Source: Vacuolonema iberomarrocanum LEGE 07170
GTDB taxonomy: Bacteria; Cyanobacteriota; Cyanobacteriia; Elainellales; Elainellaceae
Direction of reading: 5' to 3'
Assembly (NCBI GenBank): GCA_015207365.1
Contig: JADEXA010000009.1
Coordinates: 62,001-126,000 of the forward strand
DNA length: 64,000 nucleotides
Shown here: positions 28,678 through 37,870 of the stretch, piece after piece
Numbering within the stretch: position 1 is the stretch's first letter
Layout: each line of letters begins with the position of its first letter
Position numbers and translations under genes: made by a program
The notes under the pieces: generated by a model
What the model saw: the letters and a program-made list of their open reading frames with translations, nothing else
Told to the model about the DNA's origin: nothing
The model's database searches: none

Positions 28678-29601
28678 ATGGACGGTTCACTCAAATTTAC
28701 GGCAGAGAATAAGGTTCTGATTCAGGGGATTACTAATTCCCTGGGTGCGACCTATGCGCCCCTCATGCAAGCCTACGGCACCCAGGTGGTGGCAGGCGTC
28801 GAAGCCGGACACCGGGGTGAAAGGGTCGGTGATATCCCCGTGTTTGACTTGGTAGAACATGCGCTAGAAGCGGTGACAGACATCGACACGACGGTGATTT
28901 TCTCGCCCCCCTACGAAGTGCTAGATGCGGCGCTGGAGGCGATCGCCGCCGGAATTCGCCAAATCATCCTCATCAGCAGCGGTGTTCCTCCTCTGGATAT
29001 GGTGCGCCTGCTCCGCAAAGCCGAGCAGGCGGAAACGCTGATAGTGGGTTCTGATAGCCCCGGCATCATCATTCCGGGAGAGGTGCTCCTGGGAACGCAT
29101 CCTGCTGAGTTTTACACTCCTGGCAACATCGGCATTATCAGCCGGAGCGGGACGCTAACCTACGAAGTCGCCCTGCAACTGACTCAGGCCGGTTTGGGGC
29201 AGTCGATCGCAGTGAGTATTGGGAGCGATCGCGTTGTCGGTTCGTCCTTCCAGCAATGGCTGCAAATGCTTGAAGAGGATGAGCAGACAGAGGCGATCGT
29301 GCTGATAGGGAGCATTGGGGGCGATGGGGAAGAGGTGGCCGCTCGCTATGTGCAGGAGGCGATCGACAAACCTGTTGTCGCCTACCTGGCCGGACGCACG
29401 GTGCCCCGCGACCAACCGATGGGCCATGCCGGAGCCGTAATTGCCCCGCGCCTCAGTGGTTGGGAAGAAGCAATCGGCACCCCCGAAAGCAAAATCGCGG
29501 CCTTCAAAGCCGCCAATATCCCTCTGGCAAACCGCCCCTCCGAGATTCCAGGTTTACTGCAAAACCACCTGGCTCAAACCCTTGCAGAAATAGCCTCTTG
29601 A
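28678..29601 (+). CDS. sucD: Succinyl-CoA ligase alpha subunit
   Basis: 307 residues. CoA-binding Rossmann domain with VLIQGITNSLGATYA, then the phosphohistidine region ISRSGTLTYEVALQL and the active-site histidine in QPMGHAGAVIA. SucD carries the phosphorylated histidine and pairs with SucC. ATG start; ribosome binding site GGGAAG nearby (AGAGGGAAGAAATG). The length matches the family (about 290-300). Confidence 0.93.
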   Translation: MDGSLKFTAENKVLIQGITNSLGATYAPLMQAYGTQVVAGVEAGHRGERVGDIPVFDLVEHALEAVTDIDTTVIFSPPYEVLDAALEAIAAGIRQIILISSGVPPLDMVRLLRKAEQAETLIVGSDSPGIIIPGEVLLGTHPAEFYTPGNIGIISRSGTLTYEVALQLTQAGLGQSIAVSIGSDRVVGSSFQQWLQMLEEDEQTEAIVLIGSIGGDGEEVAARYVQEAIDKPVVAYLAGRTVPRDQPMGHAGAVIAPRLSGWEEAIGTPESKIAAFKAANIPLANRPSEIPGLLQNHLAQTLAEIAS

Positions 29602-29612
29602 ACTTTGGAAAC

Positions 29613-29675
29613 GAACCACAGAGGCACAGAGAGCACAGAGTCTCTCCGTGTCCTTTGTGTCTCTGTGGTGAAATC
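29613..29675. repeat. GAACCACAAAGG-type repeat, copy 2 (inverted pair)
   Basis: GAACCACAGAGGCACAGAG faces a second, inverted copy (TGTGTCTCTGTGGTG), so the repeat forms a long imperfect hairpin between the convergent sucD and helicase genes. Confidence 0.7.
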
Positions 29676-29698
29676 ATCCGGGGAATCAACCCATCGTC

Positions 29699-31252
29699 TT
29701 AAAAGGGCGGTTCTTCTTCATCGATCGCCTCTGAATCGGATAGATCCGCCGTCGCGTTGTACTGCCCCGATCGCTCCGCTGCTTTGCGGGTGGGGTGAAG
29801 GAATTTTTCGTAAGGGGAAACCGAGGGAACTAGATCGAGCTGGCGATCACGCAGTGTCTCCGGAGGAGAATCGCCTCGTTTGGGTTTGGTCTCAGCCCGT
29901 CGCCTGCGGGAGACGCCTTCTTCGGTGGTGTCTTCGGCTACCACTTCGTAGAGAATTGCTTGCTTGTCGCCGCTGCCCTTCCGCAAAATGCGCCCCAACC
30001 GCTGGATATATTCGCGGGTGGAACCACTGCCAGAGAGCAGGATGGCGATGCGGGCATCGGGCACATCCACCCCCTCGTTCAGCACGTGGGACACCACCAG
30101 GGTGGGGTAGGTGCCCTCCCGAAAGTTTTGCAAGATGCTGTGGCGCTCTTTTACCGGGGTCTGGTGGGTGATGGCGGGGATGAGGAAGGAGCGGGAGATG
30201 CGATAGACGGTGGCATTGTCGTTGGTGAAAATCAGCGTGCGCTCTGGGTAGTGCTCGGACAGCAGTTCTGCCAGAACCCGCAGCTTGCCGTCCGTGCCGA
30301 GGGCGATCGCCCGTGCTTCCCGGTGAGCCAGCATTGCCCGCCGACCCGCTTGCGATCGCGCACTCAATTGCACAAACCGTTGCCATCCTTCCAGGCTGCC
30401 CAGCCATACGCCAGATTTTTCGAGGAACTGGTTGCGGGTGGCGATGAGCGACTCGTAGCGATCGCGCTCCTCCGGGGACAGGCGCACCCGAATGGGGACA
30501 ATATCATAGGGGGCGAGCGCGGCTCCCGCCAAATCCTCCGCTGTGCGGTGATACACCACGCCACCCAGAAGGTCGTCGAGATCCTGATGCCGTCCATCGG
30601 TGCGATCGGGCGTTGCAGTCAACCCCAACCGGTAGGGGGCGATGGAGCATTCGGCGATCGCCCGGTTAAAGTCGCTGGGCAAATGGTGGCACTCATCGCA
30701 AATCAGTAAGCCATAGCGATTGCCCAGGGATTCCGCATGGATCGCGGCACTATCGTAGGTGGCGACGAGAATGGGCGATCGGTCCCGCGATCCGCCACCA
30801 AGCAATCCCACTTCCACCTCGGGAAAGGTCGTCAACAACTGGGCATACCACTGATGCATCAAATCCAGCGTGGGCACAGTGATTAGCGTATGGCGTGGGG
30901 TCGCCTGCATGGCCATCTGCGCCAGGTAGGTTTTCCCCGATGCGGTGGGCAACACAACGACTCCCTGACGCCCGGCCTGCTTCCAGGCATCTAGAGCTTC
31001 CTGCTGGTGGGTGTAGGGTTGCCGCTCCTGGGTGGCGTTCAGCGTCAAGGCTTCGAATCCTTTTGCCTCATCCCGAAAATTGCATTCTTCCTGGCGCAGG
31101 GCTTCCACCAACGCGCGGTAGCGTGCCGCTGGAACCCGAAAGCGCTCCACTCGGTCATCCCAGGTGGCAAACTCAATCCAGGCTTTTCCCCTGGGCGGCG
31201 GATGCAAAAGCAGCGTGCCCCGGTCGTATTTCAGCGTGGGAACCCGTCCCAT
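29699..31252 (-). CDS. XPB/Rad25-like DEAD/DEAH helicase
   Basis: 517 residues of an SF2 helicase. Motifs: Q-like YTHQQEALDAW, Walker A LPTASGKTYLAQ, DEAH-type DECHH, GLTATPDRTDG, and motif VI IQRLGRILRKGSG. The N-terminal part (about 1-75) is the damage-recognition-like domain of the XPB group. The expected activity is ATP-driven DNA translocation; its function in cyanobacteria is not known. The C-terminal tail ends with an acidic stretch DLSDSEAIDEEEPPF. ATG start at 31252. Confidence 0.88.
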   Translation of the reverse strand: MGRVPTLKYDRGTLLLHPPPRGKAWIEFATWDDRVERFRVPAARYRALVEALRQEECNFRDEAKGFEALTLNATQERQPYTHQQEALDAWKQAGRQGVVVLPTASGKTYLAQMAMQATPRHTLITVPTLDLMHQWYAQLLTTFPEVEVGLLGGGSRDRSPILVATYDSAAIHAESLGNRYGLLICDECHHLPSDFNRAIAECSIAPYRLGLTATPDRTDGRHQDLDDLLGGVVYHRTAEDLAGAALAPYDIVPIRVRLSPEERDRYESLIATRNQFLEKSGVWLGSLEGWQRFVQLSARSQAGRRAMLAHREARAIALGTDGKLRVLAELLSEHYPERTLIFTNDNATVYRISRSFLIPAITHQTPVKERHSILQNFREGTYPTLVVSHVLNEGVDVPDARIAILLSGSGSTREYIQRLGRILRKGSGDKQAILYEVVAEDTTEEGVSRRRRAETKPKRGDSPPETLRDRQLDLVPSVSPYEKFLHPTRKAAERSGQYNATADLSDSEAIDEEEPPF

Positions 31253-31476
31253 TCATCCTCCTGGCGATCGCCCCTGACTCATCTGACGCCACACGGCGAC
31301 ACAGCATCAAGCCAAAATTTTCAAGAACAAATTTCAAGAACAAATGTCCTGCTTATTCAGCACTCTTTGTATTCTAAAAAGGGTTTCGGTCTTCACGCAG
31401 AAATTTTTGGCAGTGATCCGGTTACCCAGTAAACTGTAGGTTGACTCAACAATTGTTAACCCATTCTTAAGACGCT

Positions 31477-32202
31477 GTGCGTAGAAAGGTCATTGCCGGA
31501 AACTGGAAGATGTATAAAACCCAAGCGGAAGCTCAGGACTTCCTACATGGGTTTATGCCACATCTAGAGAAAACCCCAGAGGAGCGCGAGGTAATCCTCT
31601 GTGTTCCGTTCACCGACTTGAGCATCATGTCGCGCAATTTGCATGGCAGTCGGGTACGCTTAGCTGCGCAGAATGTCCATTGGGCAACGGAAGGCGCTTA
31701 TACCGGAGAAGTTTCTGCACCCATGCTCGTCGAGATGGGCGTGAGCTATGTGGTGGTGGGGCACAGCGAACGCCGCCAGTACTTTGGCGAAACCGACGAG
31801 ACGGTCAACAAGCGGCTCAAGGCTGCCCAGGCCGCAGGGGTCATTCCCATTCTTTGTGTGGGTGAAACCAAGGGTCAACGGGATGCCGATCAAACGGAAA
31901 CCGTCATTTTGCAGCAGCTGGATGAGGGGCTGGTCGGGGTCGATTTAAGCCGATTGGTGATTGCCTACGAGCCGGTGTGGGCGATCGGGACGGGTGATAC
32001 TTGCGAAACCCTCGAAGCCAATCGCGTAATTGGTCTGATCCGCAAGCAATTAAAAGACGGCGATGTCCCCATTCAATATGGGGGGTCTGTGAAACCGGGG
32101 AATGTCGACGAAATCATGGCACAACCGGAAATTGATGGCGCACTAGTTGGCGGTGCCAGCCTCGAACCGGATAGCTTTGCCCGGATCGTAAATTATCAGT
32201 AA
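31477..32202 (+). CDS. tpiA: Triosephosphate isomerase
   Basis: 241 residues with a GTG start at 31477, required because the family N-terminus [14 protein letters not shown] begins directly there. Catalytic residues: lysine in GNWKM, histidine in VVGHSERR, glutamate in [11 protein letters not shown]. Phosphate-binding IQYGGSV and GGASL complete the barrel. Interconverts dihydroxyacetone phosphate and glyceraldehyde 3-phosphate. A family E palindrome begins just before its stop. Confidence 0.95.
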   Translation: MRRKVIAGNWKMYKTQAEAQDFLHGFMPHLEKTPEEREVILCVPFTDLSIMSRNLHGSRVRLAAQNVHWATEGAYTGEVSAPMLVEMGVSYVVVGHSERRQYFGETDETVNKRLKAAQAAGVIPILCVGETKGQRDADQTETVILQQLDEGLVGVDLSRLVIAYEPVWAIGTGDTCETLEANRVIGLIRKQLKDGDVPIQYGGSVKPGNVDEIMAQPEIDGALVGGASLEPDSFARIVNYQ

Positions 32203-32308
32203 TATCAAACTGTTTGAAGAACCCAACTATCGTTTGTACCTGTTGCTTTGCAGTAGACATAATCGGTAGTTGGGTCTTACGACTATTTAACCGGATTTGA
32301 TGTGATTG
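32201..32308. repeat. Palindromic element, family E copy 1 (decayed)
   Basis: Begins AATATCAAACTG, includes CCCAACTATCGTTTGTACC and TTGCTTTGCAGTAG, and ends TTAACCGGATTTGATGTGATT. The same core is preserved perfectly in copy 2 (55285-55386); here the right arm has several mismatches. Confidence 0.85.
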
Positions 32309-32452
32309 CCCGATTCGGAGCTGGACTTCGGATCGAACATCGCATTGGCCTATGTAATAAATGCAGTGAGTTGATGCGATTCTTGCATAGTCGGGCTTTC
32401 TTTATCATTTAATCTCTGCCAGGCTGGATGTAATCTTGACAGGGTGAACGGT

Positions 32453-32608
32453 ATGGGTGCTCAAGAGAAGCAAGCTCTCACAAGTCAGAAGGTTTTGCCC
32501 GCGGACGATATCGTGTTTTCATATGATTTTGAGCAGTGGGCAAAGGCGGTTAGAAAGCAGATGCTGAGCTGTTTACGGAAACGGGAAGGGCGATCGCCCT
32601 CTGTCTGA
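32453..32608 (+). CDS. Small protein of 51 residues
   Basis: ATG at 32453, TGA at 32606-32608. The product begins MGAQEKQALTSQKVLPADDI and continues VFSYDFEQWAKAVRKQMLSC, giving a helix with mixed charges and a basic end. A HIP1 site lies in its last codons. An upstream AGGGTGA could serve as ribosome binding site. The composition looks protein-like, but I do not know the family. A hairpin (32675-32715) follows and could be its terminator. Confidence 0.55.
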   Translation: MGAQEKQALTSQKVLPADDIVFSYDFEQWAKAVRKQMLSCLRKREGRSPSV

Positions 32609-32674
32609 TCGACGCCAGCTAATCGACGCCAGCGACTTGCCAAACCATCAACATTCAATCCGGTCCCCCATTCC

Positions 32675-32715
32675 CAATCATTTGACAGTGCTCAGGAAGC
32701 ACTGTCAAATGATTG
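32675..32715. repeat. Hairpin of 18-bp arms
   Basis: CAATCATTTGACAGTGCT and its complement around CAGGA. It lies between the small protein gene and the lipoprotein gene, which converge, so it may end transcription from both sides. Confidence 0.75.
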
Positions 32716-32728
32716 CTTGAAGCTGGAA

Positions 32729-33136
32729 TTAGGGTTGGAACAAGTGGCAACCATCTGCGGGAGCAGGGGTTGCCGCTTGTTTTTGAGGCAATGGCCAACT
32801 GACCGTATCGAGTCCAATACCAACCGAGAGGCGATCGCCCTGCCACTCCACCTGACCCAGATGCTGCATCATGTCGAGGTCGGCTTCATGCAGCCGATCG
32901 CCAGTGGCGGTGTAGAGGGTCACCGTGCCAGAGGCATCGCTCCCCTGCCCCGGAAGCGCAACCAGCATGGGATAGGAGCGTACGACCAGGCAGTGCTGAT
33001 TATCGGGGCTGCTGTAAGCATTCCAGAGCTGAGGCTGGCATCCGGCCAGTCCCAGCAATCCACCAACTAGCAGATACGCAAGGCGTTTTGACGGGATAAA
33101 CAATGGGCGTCGTGTTGGTTCCAGTTCTCTCGACAT
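32729..33136 (-). CDS. Putative lipoprotein (135 aa)
   Basis: A basic N-terminus is followed by a hydrophobic stretch and a lipobox LLGLAGC, indicating a lipid-anchored export protein after cleavage before the cysteine. The mature part has beta-rich sequence (CLVVRSYPMLVALP, VTLYTATGDRLHEADL). No known domain recognised. The ATG at 33136 (MSRELEPTRRPLFI) is used. It ends only 14 bp from the hairpin at 32675-32715. The next gene upstream on the same strand is the cysteine desulfurase (80 bp gap). Confidence 0.72.
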   Translation of the reverse strand: MSRELEPTRRPLFIPSKRLAYLLVGGLLGLAGCQPQLWNAYSSPDNQHCLVVRSYPMLVALPGQGSDASGTVTLYTATGDRLHEADLDMMQHLGQVEWQGDRLSVGIGLDTVSWPLPQKQAATPAPADGCHLFQP

Positions 33137-33215
33137 CGGTTTGATTGTTAGTTTTGATTGTTAGTAAGGTTGTTGCATTGATGCATCCCATTACAACGGC
33201 AGTCTAAACGGCAGT

Positions 33216-34370
33216 CTAGGCGGAGCGGAGAGCGGCGATCGCCCCCTTCACCGTTTCCCCGACCTGCTCGATTTCTTCGGCGGTTGTGAACCGCCCCAAC
33301 CCAAAGCGTAGAGACGCATAGGCTAACGCGTCACTGTGCCCTAGTGCTTTGAGCACATGAGAGGGCGCAATTTTAGTCGAACTGCACGCAGACCCTGAAG
33401 ATACGGCTACGACGGATTGAATGCTGAGCAAAAGCGCCTGTCCATCCACCCCTTCAATGCTGATATTGAGGTTGTTGGCAAGGCGCTGGGTGGGGTGTCC
33501 GTTGAGATGCATGCCGCCAGCGGATTGGAGGATGTGCCAGAGGCGATCGCGCAATTGCTCCAACCGCTTGGTGTCCGCCGCCATTTTCGCTAAGCCCAAC
33601 TCAACAGCTTTGGCAAAGCCAACAATCTGGGGCACGTATAGCGTTCCCGATCGCAAGCCCCGCTCCTGGCCGCCACCGTGGAGTTGGGCGGCAAGCTGCA
33701 CCCGTGGGTTGCGCCGCCGCACATACAGCGCTCCGATGCCCTTGGGGCCATAGACTTTGTGCGCCGTCATGGAGAGCAGGTCGATATTCATAGCCTGGAC
33801 ATCGAGAGGCAGTTTGGCGATCGCCTGAGCCGCGTCGGTGTGAAACAGCGTCCCCTTTTGGTGACAAATGTCCCCAATCGCCTCCAGCGGTTGAATGACG
33901 CCGATCTCATTGTTCGCCGCCATTACTGATACCAGGATTGTGTCTGGACGAATTGCTTTCTCCAGTTGCACGACGTCGACCAAGCCATCTGGCTGTACGG
34001 GCAAGCGGGTGACTTCAAACCCTAGCTTCTCCAAGTATTCACAGGGGTCGAGTACGGCGCTGTGCTCGGTTGCGACGGTGAGCAGATGCCGTCCTTTGGC
34101 CAAATAAGCTTCGGCCACTCCCTTGATAGCTAAATTGTTTGCTTCCGTTGCGCCACTGGTGAACAGGATCTCCTCGGGTTCCGCATGGATGGTGGCAGCT
34201 AGGGTTTCCCGCGCTTGCTTCACTGCTGCTTCTGCTTCCCATCCGTAGGCATGGACAGTACTGGAAGGGTTGCCAAACTGTTCCCGGAAAAATGGCAGCA
34301 TGGTGTCCAACACCCGCTCATCGACGGGGGTGGTGGCGTGGTGGTCGAGGTAGATCGGGCGGTGGGGCAT
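33216..34370 (-). CDS. iscS: Cysteine desulfurase (IscS/NifS type)
   Basis: 384 residues. PLP-binding lysine in SMTAHKVYGPKGIG, the ATEANNLAIKG cofactor pocket, HTDAAQA, and the active-site cysteine in SSGSACSS within a flexible loop. The enzyme takes sulfur from cysteine for iron-sulfur clusters and thio-modified tRNA. The loop sequence and length point to class I (IscS/NifS). Preceded immediately by a 10-bp-period repeat (34382-34422). Confidence 0.9.
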   Translation of the reverse strand: MPHRPIYLDHHATTPVDERVLDTMLPFFREQFGNPSSTVHAYGWEAEAAVKQARETLAATIHAEPEEILFTSGATEANNLAIKGVAEAYLAKGRHLLTVATEHSAVLDPCEYLEKLGFEVTRLPVQPDGLVDVVQLEKAIRPDTILVSVMAANNEIGVIQPLEAIGDICHQKGTLFHTDAAQAIAKLPLDVQAMNIDLLSMTAHKVYGPKGIGALYVRRRNPRVQLAAQLHGGGQERGLRSGTLYVPQIVGFAKAVELGLAKMAADTKRLEQLRDRLWHILQSAGGMHLNGHPTQRLANNLNISIEGVDGQALLLSIQSVVAVSSGSACSSTKIAPSHVLKALGHSDALAYASLRFGLGRFTTAEEIEQVGETVKGAIAALRSA

Positions 34371-34381
34371 GGTTGAGGGGG

Positions 34382-34422
34382 AACGCAGATAAACGTGGAT
34401 GAACGCGGATGGACGCAGATGG
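34382..34422. repeat. Tandem 10-bp repeat upstream of the desulfurase gene
   Basis: Four units AACGCAGATA, AACGTGGATG, AACGCGGATG, GACGCAGATG with 10-bp period, starting 12 bp from the ATG. The array at 6009-6038 has the same motif and sits in the same position, just 5' of cmoA. Confidence 0.8.
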
Positions 34423-34503
34423 TTGGGGATGGGAGGCGATGGTGATCGGGGTCGTGGTGAGGGGTTTGTTCAGAAGTTTGTGGCGATCGCCTAAACCATC
34501 AGT

Positions 34504-34535
34504 CTACCTTTGTGTCTTTGTGCCTTTGTGGTTCA
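34504..34535. repeat. GAACCACAAAGG-type repeat, copy 3
   Basis: On the minus strand GAACCACAAAGGCACAAAG followed by ACACAAAGGTAGA, between the desulfurase and ferritin-like genes. Confidence 0.7.
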
Positions 34536-34594
34536 CGAAAAAAGCAGACCCCCAAACCGGACGCCTGCTCTACAAACTGTTCAATTAATTGAAC

Positions 34595-35503
34595 CTACGC
34601 CTTCTTCTCTGCTCCCTGGGCTGCAGGCTGGCGATTCAGACCACCGAGGAACATGGGCACAAAGCGCTCCATGAAAGCTTGGGGATCCCGCTGCCATGCG
34701 CGCTGGGCAACGTCGATGCGGGTCATTTGCAGGTCGGGAGCCAGCAGGGATTGGGGTAAGCGCTCGGCCAGGTATTGGGGACGCTGCCACAGAGGGAGAG
34801 TGTTGGCGATGTCGAGCAAGCTGCTGACACGGCGCAGCTCGGCTCCGGCAGTGAAGTCCATGCCGCTCTCAAAGGCGGCTTGTTCGATCGCCGCATACTT
34901 GGACTTGGCCTGATTCACCTTTTCCCGGTGCTCTGGGCTTTTCTCTGCCATCTTCGCCAGGAAGCGGGTGCCCCAGCGGACATGACCCGCCTCTTCGGGG
35001 AGAATCCGCTCGATGGTCTCGCGGATTTTGATATTCTCTTCAGTTTGAGGCGCTTGCTTCAGGGCATGGATATGAGCCGAGAAGTATTCGCAGCCTCGCT
35101 TTTCGGTGACGTTGATCGCCGCCATTGAGGAGATGATGAAGTCATCACCTTGTTCTGGGGTGGCTTGTTCCCGGTCGAGCAGGCGCTCAAATTCTTCGAT
35201 GTAAGAGGAGCCAGGAGGTGTGCCAACGGAGGAACCGATATCCACCAGCAAGTCTGTGAGCCACATGGCATGACGGGCTTCGTCGGAGACATGGCGAGAT
35301 AGGTCGCGCACCAGTTCGACGGGGTTGCCATCTAGTTGCTCGATCAAGTCGGTGAGGTCTTTGCAACTACGCTGTTCGCTAAAGCGATAGCGATTGAGGG
35401 TGATGTGGTGGATCTCGCGATCGCGCACCACCTGAGTCAGCACGTCGCGGGCGCTCATCGCACCCATTGCGCTTTTAAATTTGCGGGGGTAAATAACAGC
35501 CAT
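34595..35503 (-). CDS. Ferritin-like diiron-domain protein
   Basis: About 302 residues from ATG 35503 (MAVIYPRKFKSAMGAMSA); the open frame extends 26 codons upstream without family-like sequence. Putative diiron ligands: EIHH near residue 35, DEARH near 80, and the second-half EEAGHVRWG; the EXXH motifs recall ferritin-like oxygenases and MiaE-type hydroxylases. No exact match to a named enzyme can be given. An alanine- and lysine-rich tail ends GAEKKA. Substrate unknown. Confidence 0.75.
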   Translation of the reverse strand: MAVIYPRKFKSAMGAMSARDVLTQVVRDREIHHITLNRYRFSEQRSCKDLTDLIEQLDGNPVELVRDLSRHVSDEARHAMWLTDLLVDIGSSVGTPPGSSYIEEFERLLDREQATPEQGDDFIISSMAAINVTEKRGCEYFSAHIHALKQAPQTEENIKIRETIERILPEEAGHVRWGTRFLAKMAEKSPEHREKVNQAKSKYAAIEQAAFESGMDFTAGAELRRVSSLLDIANTLPLWQRPQYLAERLPQSLLAPDLQMTRIDVAQRAWQRDPQAFMERFVPMFLGGLNRQPAAQGAEKKA

Positions 35504-35947
35504 AAGTTCGGTAATGAGTGCAGTATTTCGTTTTGTAAAGCGTTTGGGATTGATCCTAACCCAACTTCCCCAATCCCGCACTCTCTCGGATGTCAGTTAT
35601 TCGTTATTTTGGGGTATTTGGAGATTAAAGATTATCCCTAAAGGCTGAGGACGTGTTTGAAGGATTGATTTTTCTACGCACACCGCACAGAAAGATCAAT
35701 CCCTCCTAGATCAAGCTGGGGACTGAGGGGGCGATCGCTCTATCGAATTCAGTAAAATCTCGAATTTTTCCATGCATTCCCAACCTTTACAGGCAAAATA
35801 GCAGAGGTAATGGTTCCTGCTTCTTGGTGTCGTCCTGCTCCGGGTGTCAAACTCTGGGTGTCGAATCGGGCAGATGCTACGCTGCCACAGATAATTTTGC
35901 TATGCCAACCTCAAGCCTTCTAGCCGACCCATTTATCCAAATCTCGC
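35504..35947. other. Divergent intergenic region (about 440 bp)
   Basis: Contains an imperfect hairpin at 35662-35702 (GGATTGATTTTTCT/AGAAAGATCAATCC, loop GCACACCGC). Otherwise no gene. It should carry promoters for the ferritin-like and cax genes. Confidence 0.55.
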
Positions 35948-37054
35948 ATGTCTATTAAAAACATCATCTTTGCCGTCTTATTGTTGTTTGTTCCCGCATC
36001 CATCACGGCGCATTATCTGGAATGGGATCCCCTGGTGCAGTTTGCGCTAGCTTGTCTGGCTGTATTGCCGCTCGCTGCCTGGATTGGCACTGCCACTGAG
36101 GAAGTCGCTGTCGTCGTCGGCCCCACCCTAGGCGGCTTGCTGAATGCCACCTTTGGCAACGCGGCAGAGCTGATCATTGCGCTGGTGGCCTTGCGGGCGG
36201 GGTTGATTGGCGTGGTGAAAGCAAGTTTGACCGGGTCGATTGTCTGTAACCTTTTGCTGGTGATGGGGCTATCTATGTTCCTGGGCGGGTTGCGCTACAA
36301 AGAGCAGAGTTTTGTCACGGTGGTTGCCCGCACCAATGCCTCGGCCATGAACCTGGCGGTGGTAGCGATGCTGCTTCCGGCAGCGGTCAACTTCACTTCC
36401 GATGGCATCGGCGAACCCATCCTCCAGAAAATTTCGTTGTTCGTCGGCATCATTTTGATTCTGGTCTATGCCTCGACGCTACTGTTTTCCATGAAAACCC
36501 ACCGCTACCTCTACGATGCGGGCGTTGCAGAGAAAGAAGAAACGGCAACAGGCGAGGGAGAGCACGAACATAAGCCCAACCTGGTGTTGTGGATAGCGGT
36601 GTTGCTAACGGCGACGGTGTTTGTGGCGATCGAATCGGAACTGTTGGTCGGCACATTGGAAGAAGCGACGGCTCAATTGGGATTAACGGAACTTTTCACT
36701 GGGGTGATTTTGTTGCCGATCATCGGCAATGCTGCCGAGAATGCTGCTGCGGTGAGTGTGGCGGTTAAAAACAAAATGGATCTGTCGGTGTCGGTGGCGA
36801 TGGGCGCGACGATGCAGGTGGCGCTGTTTGTTGCCCCGGTGCTGGTGTTGGCCGGACTTTATCTCGGACAACCCATGGATTTGAATTTCAACCCGTTTGA
36901 GCTGGTGGCGGTGCTGGTGGCGGTGTTTATCGCGAACTCCATTAGCAACGATGGGCGATCGAACTGGTTTGAGGGAATTTTGCTGCTGGCGACCTACGCG
37001 GTGGTCGGGGTGGCGTTCTTCTTCCATCCGGTGATTGTGGAAGGGTTGGGATGA
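35948..37054 (+). CDS. cax: Ca2+/H+ antiporter (CAX type)
   Basis: 368 residues, about 11 helices. Two alpha-repeat motifs: GNAAELIIALVALRAGLIGVV in the first half and GNAAENAAAVSVAVKNKMDL in the second, the family signatures that bind the cation. A charged loop near residue 195-215 (EKEETATGEGEHEHK) separates the halves. Likely a plasma-membrane calcium/proton exchanger controlling cytosolic calcium. ATG start. The acetyltransferase gene begins 15 bp after its stop, so both are probably co-transcribed. Confidence 0.92.
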   Translation: MSIKNIIFAVLLLFVPASITAHYLEWDPLVQFALACLAVLPLAAWIGTATEEVAVVVGPTLGGLLNATFGNAAELIIALVALRAGLIGVVKASLTGSIVCNLLLVMGLSMFLGGLRYKEQSFVTVVARTNASAMNLAVVAMLLPAAVNFTSDGIGEPILQKISLFVGIILILVYASTLLFSMKTHRYLYDAGVAEKEETATGEGEHEHKPNLVLWIAVLLTATVFVAIESELLVGTLEEATAQLGLTELFTGVILLPIIGNAAENAAAVSVAVKNKMDLSVSVAMGATMQVALFVAPVLVLAGLYLGQPMDLNFNPFELVAVLVAVFIANSISNDGRSNWFEGILLLATYAVVGVAFFFHPVIVEGLG

Positions 37055-37069
37055 GGCAATATCGTCTCG

Positions 37070-37591
37070 ATGGAACCCTATCGCATCCGCCCCGCCCGCC
37101 TCGCTGATCTGCCGCTGCTGCCTGCCATCGAGCGAGCAGCCTCCGAGTTATTTCGGCAGACGGCCTACGCCCATCTCGTGGGCAGCGATGATGCGACGCG
37201 CTCGTTTCCCCACCAGCCCGACTACCTCACCTGGGTAGCGGTGGATGCCACCGATGCTCCCGTAGGTCTCGCCATCGCCCGTCCCCTGGCCAATAGTCTC
37301 CATCTCCAGGAGTTGGACGTGCATCCCAATCACAGCCGTCGCGGCCTGGGTCGCCGCCTGATTGCCGCCGTTGCCGACTACGCCCAAAGCCAGGGCTACA
37401 CCGCCCTCACCCTCACCACCTTCCGCTCCATTTCCTGGAATGCTCCCTACTACACCCGCCTGGGCTTCCGCGCTCTGGAGACCGATGAGCTGCCTACCGA
37501 CCTGCAGGCGATTTACCAGTCGGAAATAGAGCATGGTCTACCGATGGGCGATCGGGTTTGTATGCGACGAGAGTTGATTGAGGATGCTTGA
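37070..37591 (+). CDS. GNAT-family N-acetyltransferase
   Basis: 173 residues. The acetyl-CoA loop is in LDVHPNHSRRGLGRRLIAAV (Q/R-x-x-G-x-G/A type: RRGLGR), followed by ALTLTTFRSISWNAPYYTRL and GFRALE. The substrate is unknown. A shuffled partial duplicate of this gene lies at 38672-39480. Confidence 0.9.
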   Translation: MEPYRIRPARLADLPLLPAIERAASELFRQTAYAHLVGSDDATRSFPHQPDYLTWVAVDATDAPVGLAIARPLANSLHLQELDVHPNHSRRGLGRRLIAAVADYAQSQGYTALTLTTFRSISWNAPYYTRLGFRALETDELPTDLQAIYQSEIEHGLPMGDRVCMRRELIEDA

Positions 37592-37597
37592 TTGTGC

Positions 37598-37738
37598 TTA
37601 GCCAATAACCTGATCCTCTTGCTCTAGGTTATTGGCATAATCCGTCATACCTACCTTGGAAAGAGTGCGATCGCCTCCGGCGAACTCTTGATAAACACCC
37701 ACAAATTTCTCCAAATCGGTGAGGTTTTGCGCGATCGC
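37598..37738 (-). pseudogene. Unidentified coding remnant (46 codons)
   Basis: On the minus strand the frame reads AIAQNLTDLEKFVGVYQEFA, then GGDRTLSKVGMTDYANNLEQ, ending in TAA at 37598, with an in-frame TAG directly upstream (37739-37741) and no start. The sequence looks like real protein and ends at a hairpin (37601-37636). I cannot name the family; it may be the 3' end of a lost gene. Confidence 0.4.
37601..37636. repeat. Hairpin with 11-bp arms
   Basis: GCCAATAACCT and complement around TGATCCTCTTGCTCT-like loop, just after the acetyltransferase stop; possible terminator for cax-GNAT. Confidence 0.5.
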
Positions 37739-37870
37739 CTACAAACCCTCTCGACCCCGATACGCATCGCAGACAATCGAGGCAAACACTCTCCGAGTAG
37801 CTGTCTACAACACATGTGCAGACTAACAACTCAAACCCATCAAAATAGCTTCCCTGTAAATTGCTCTCGA

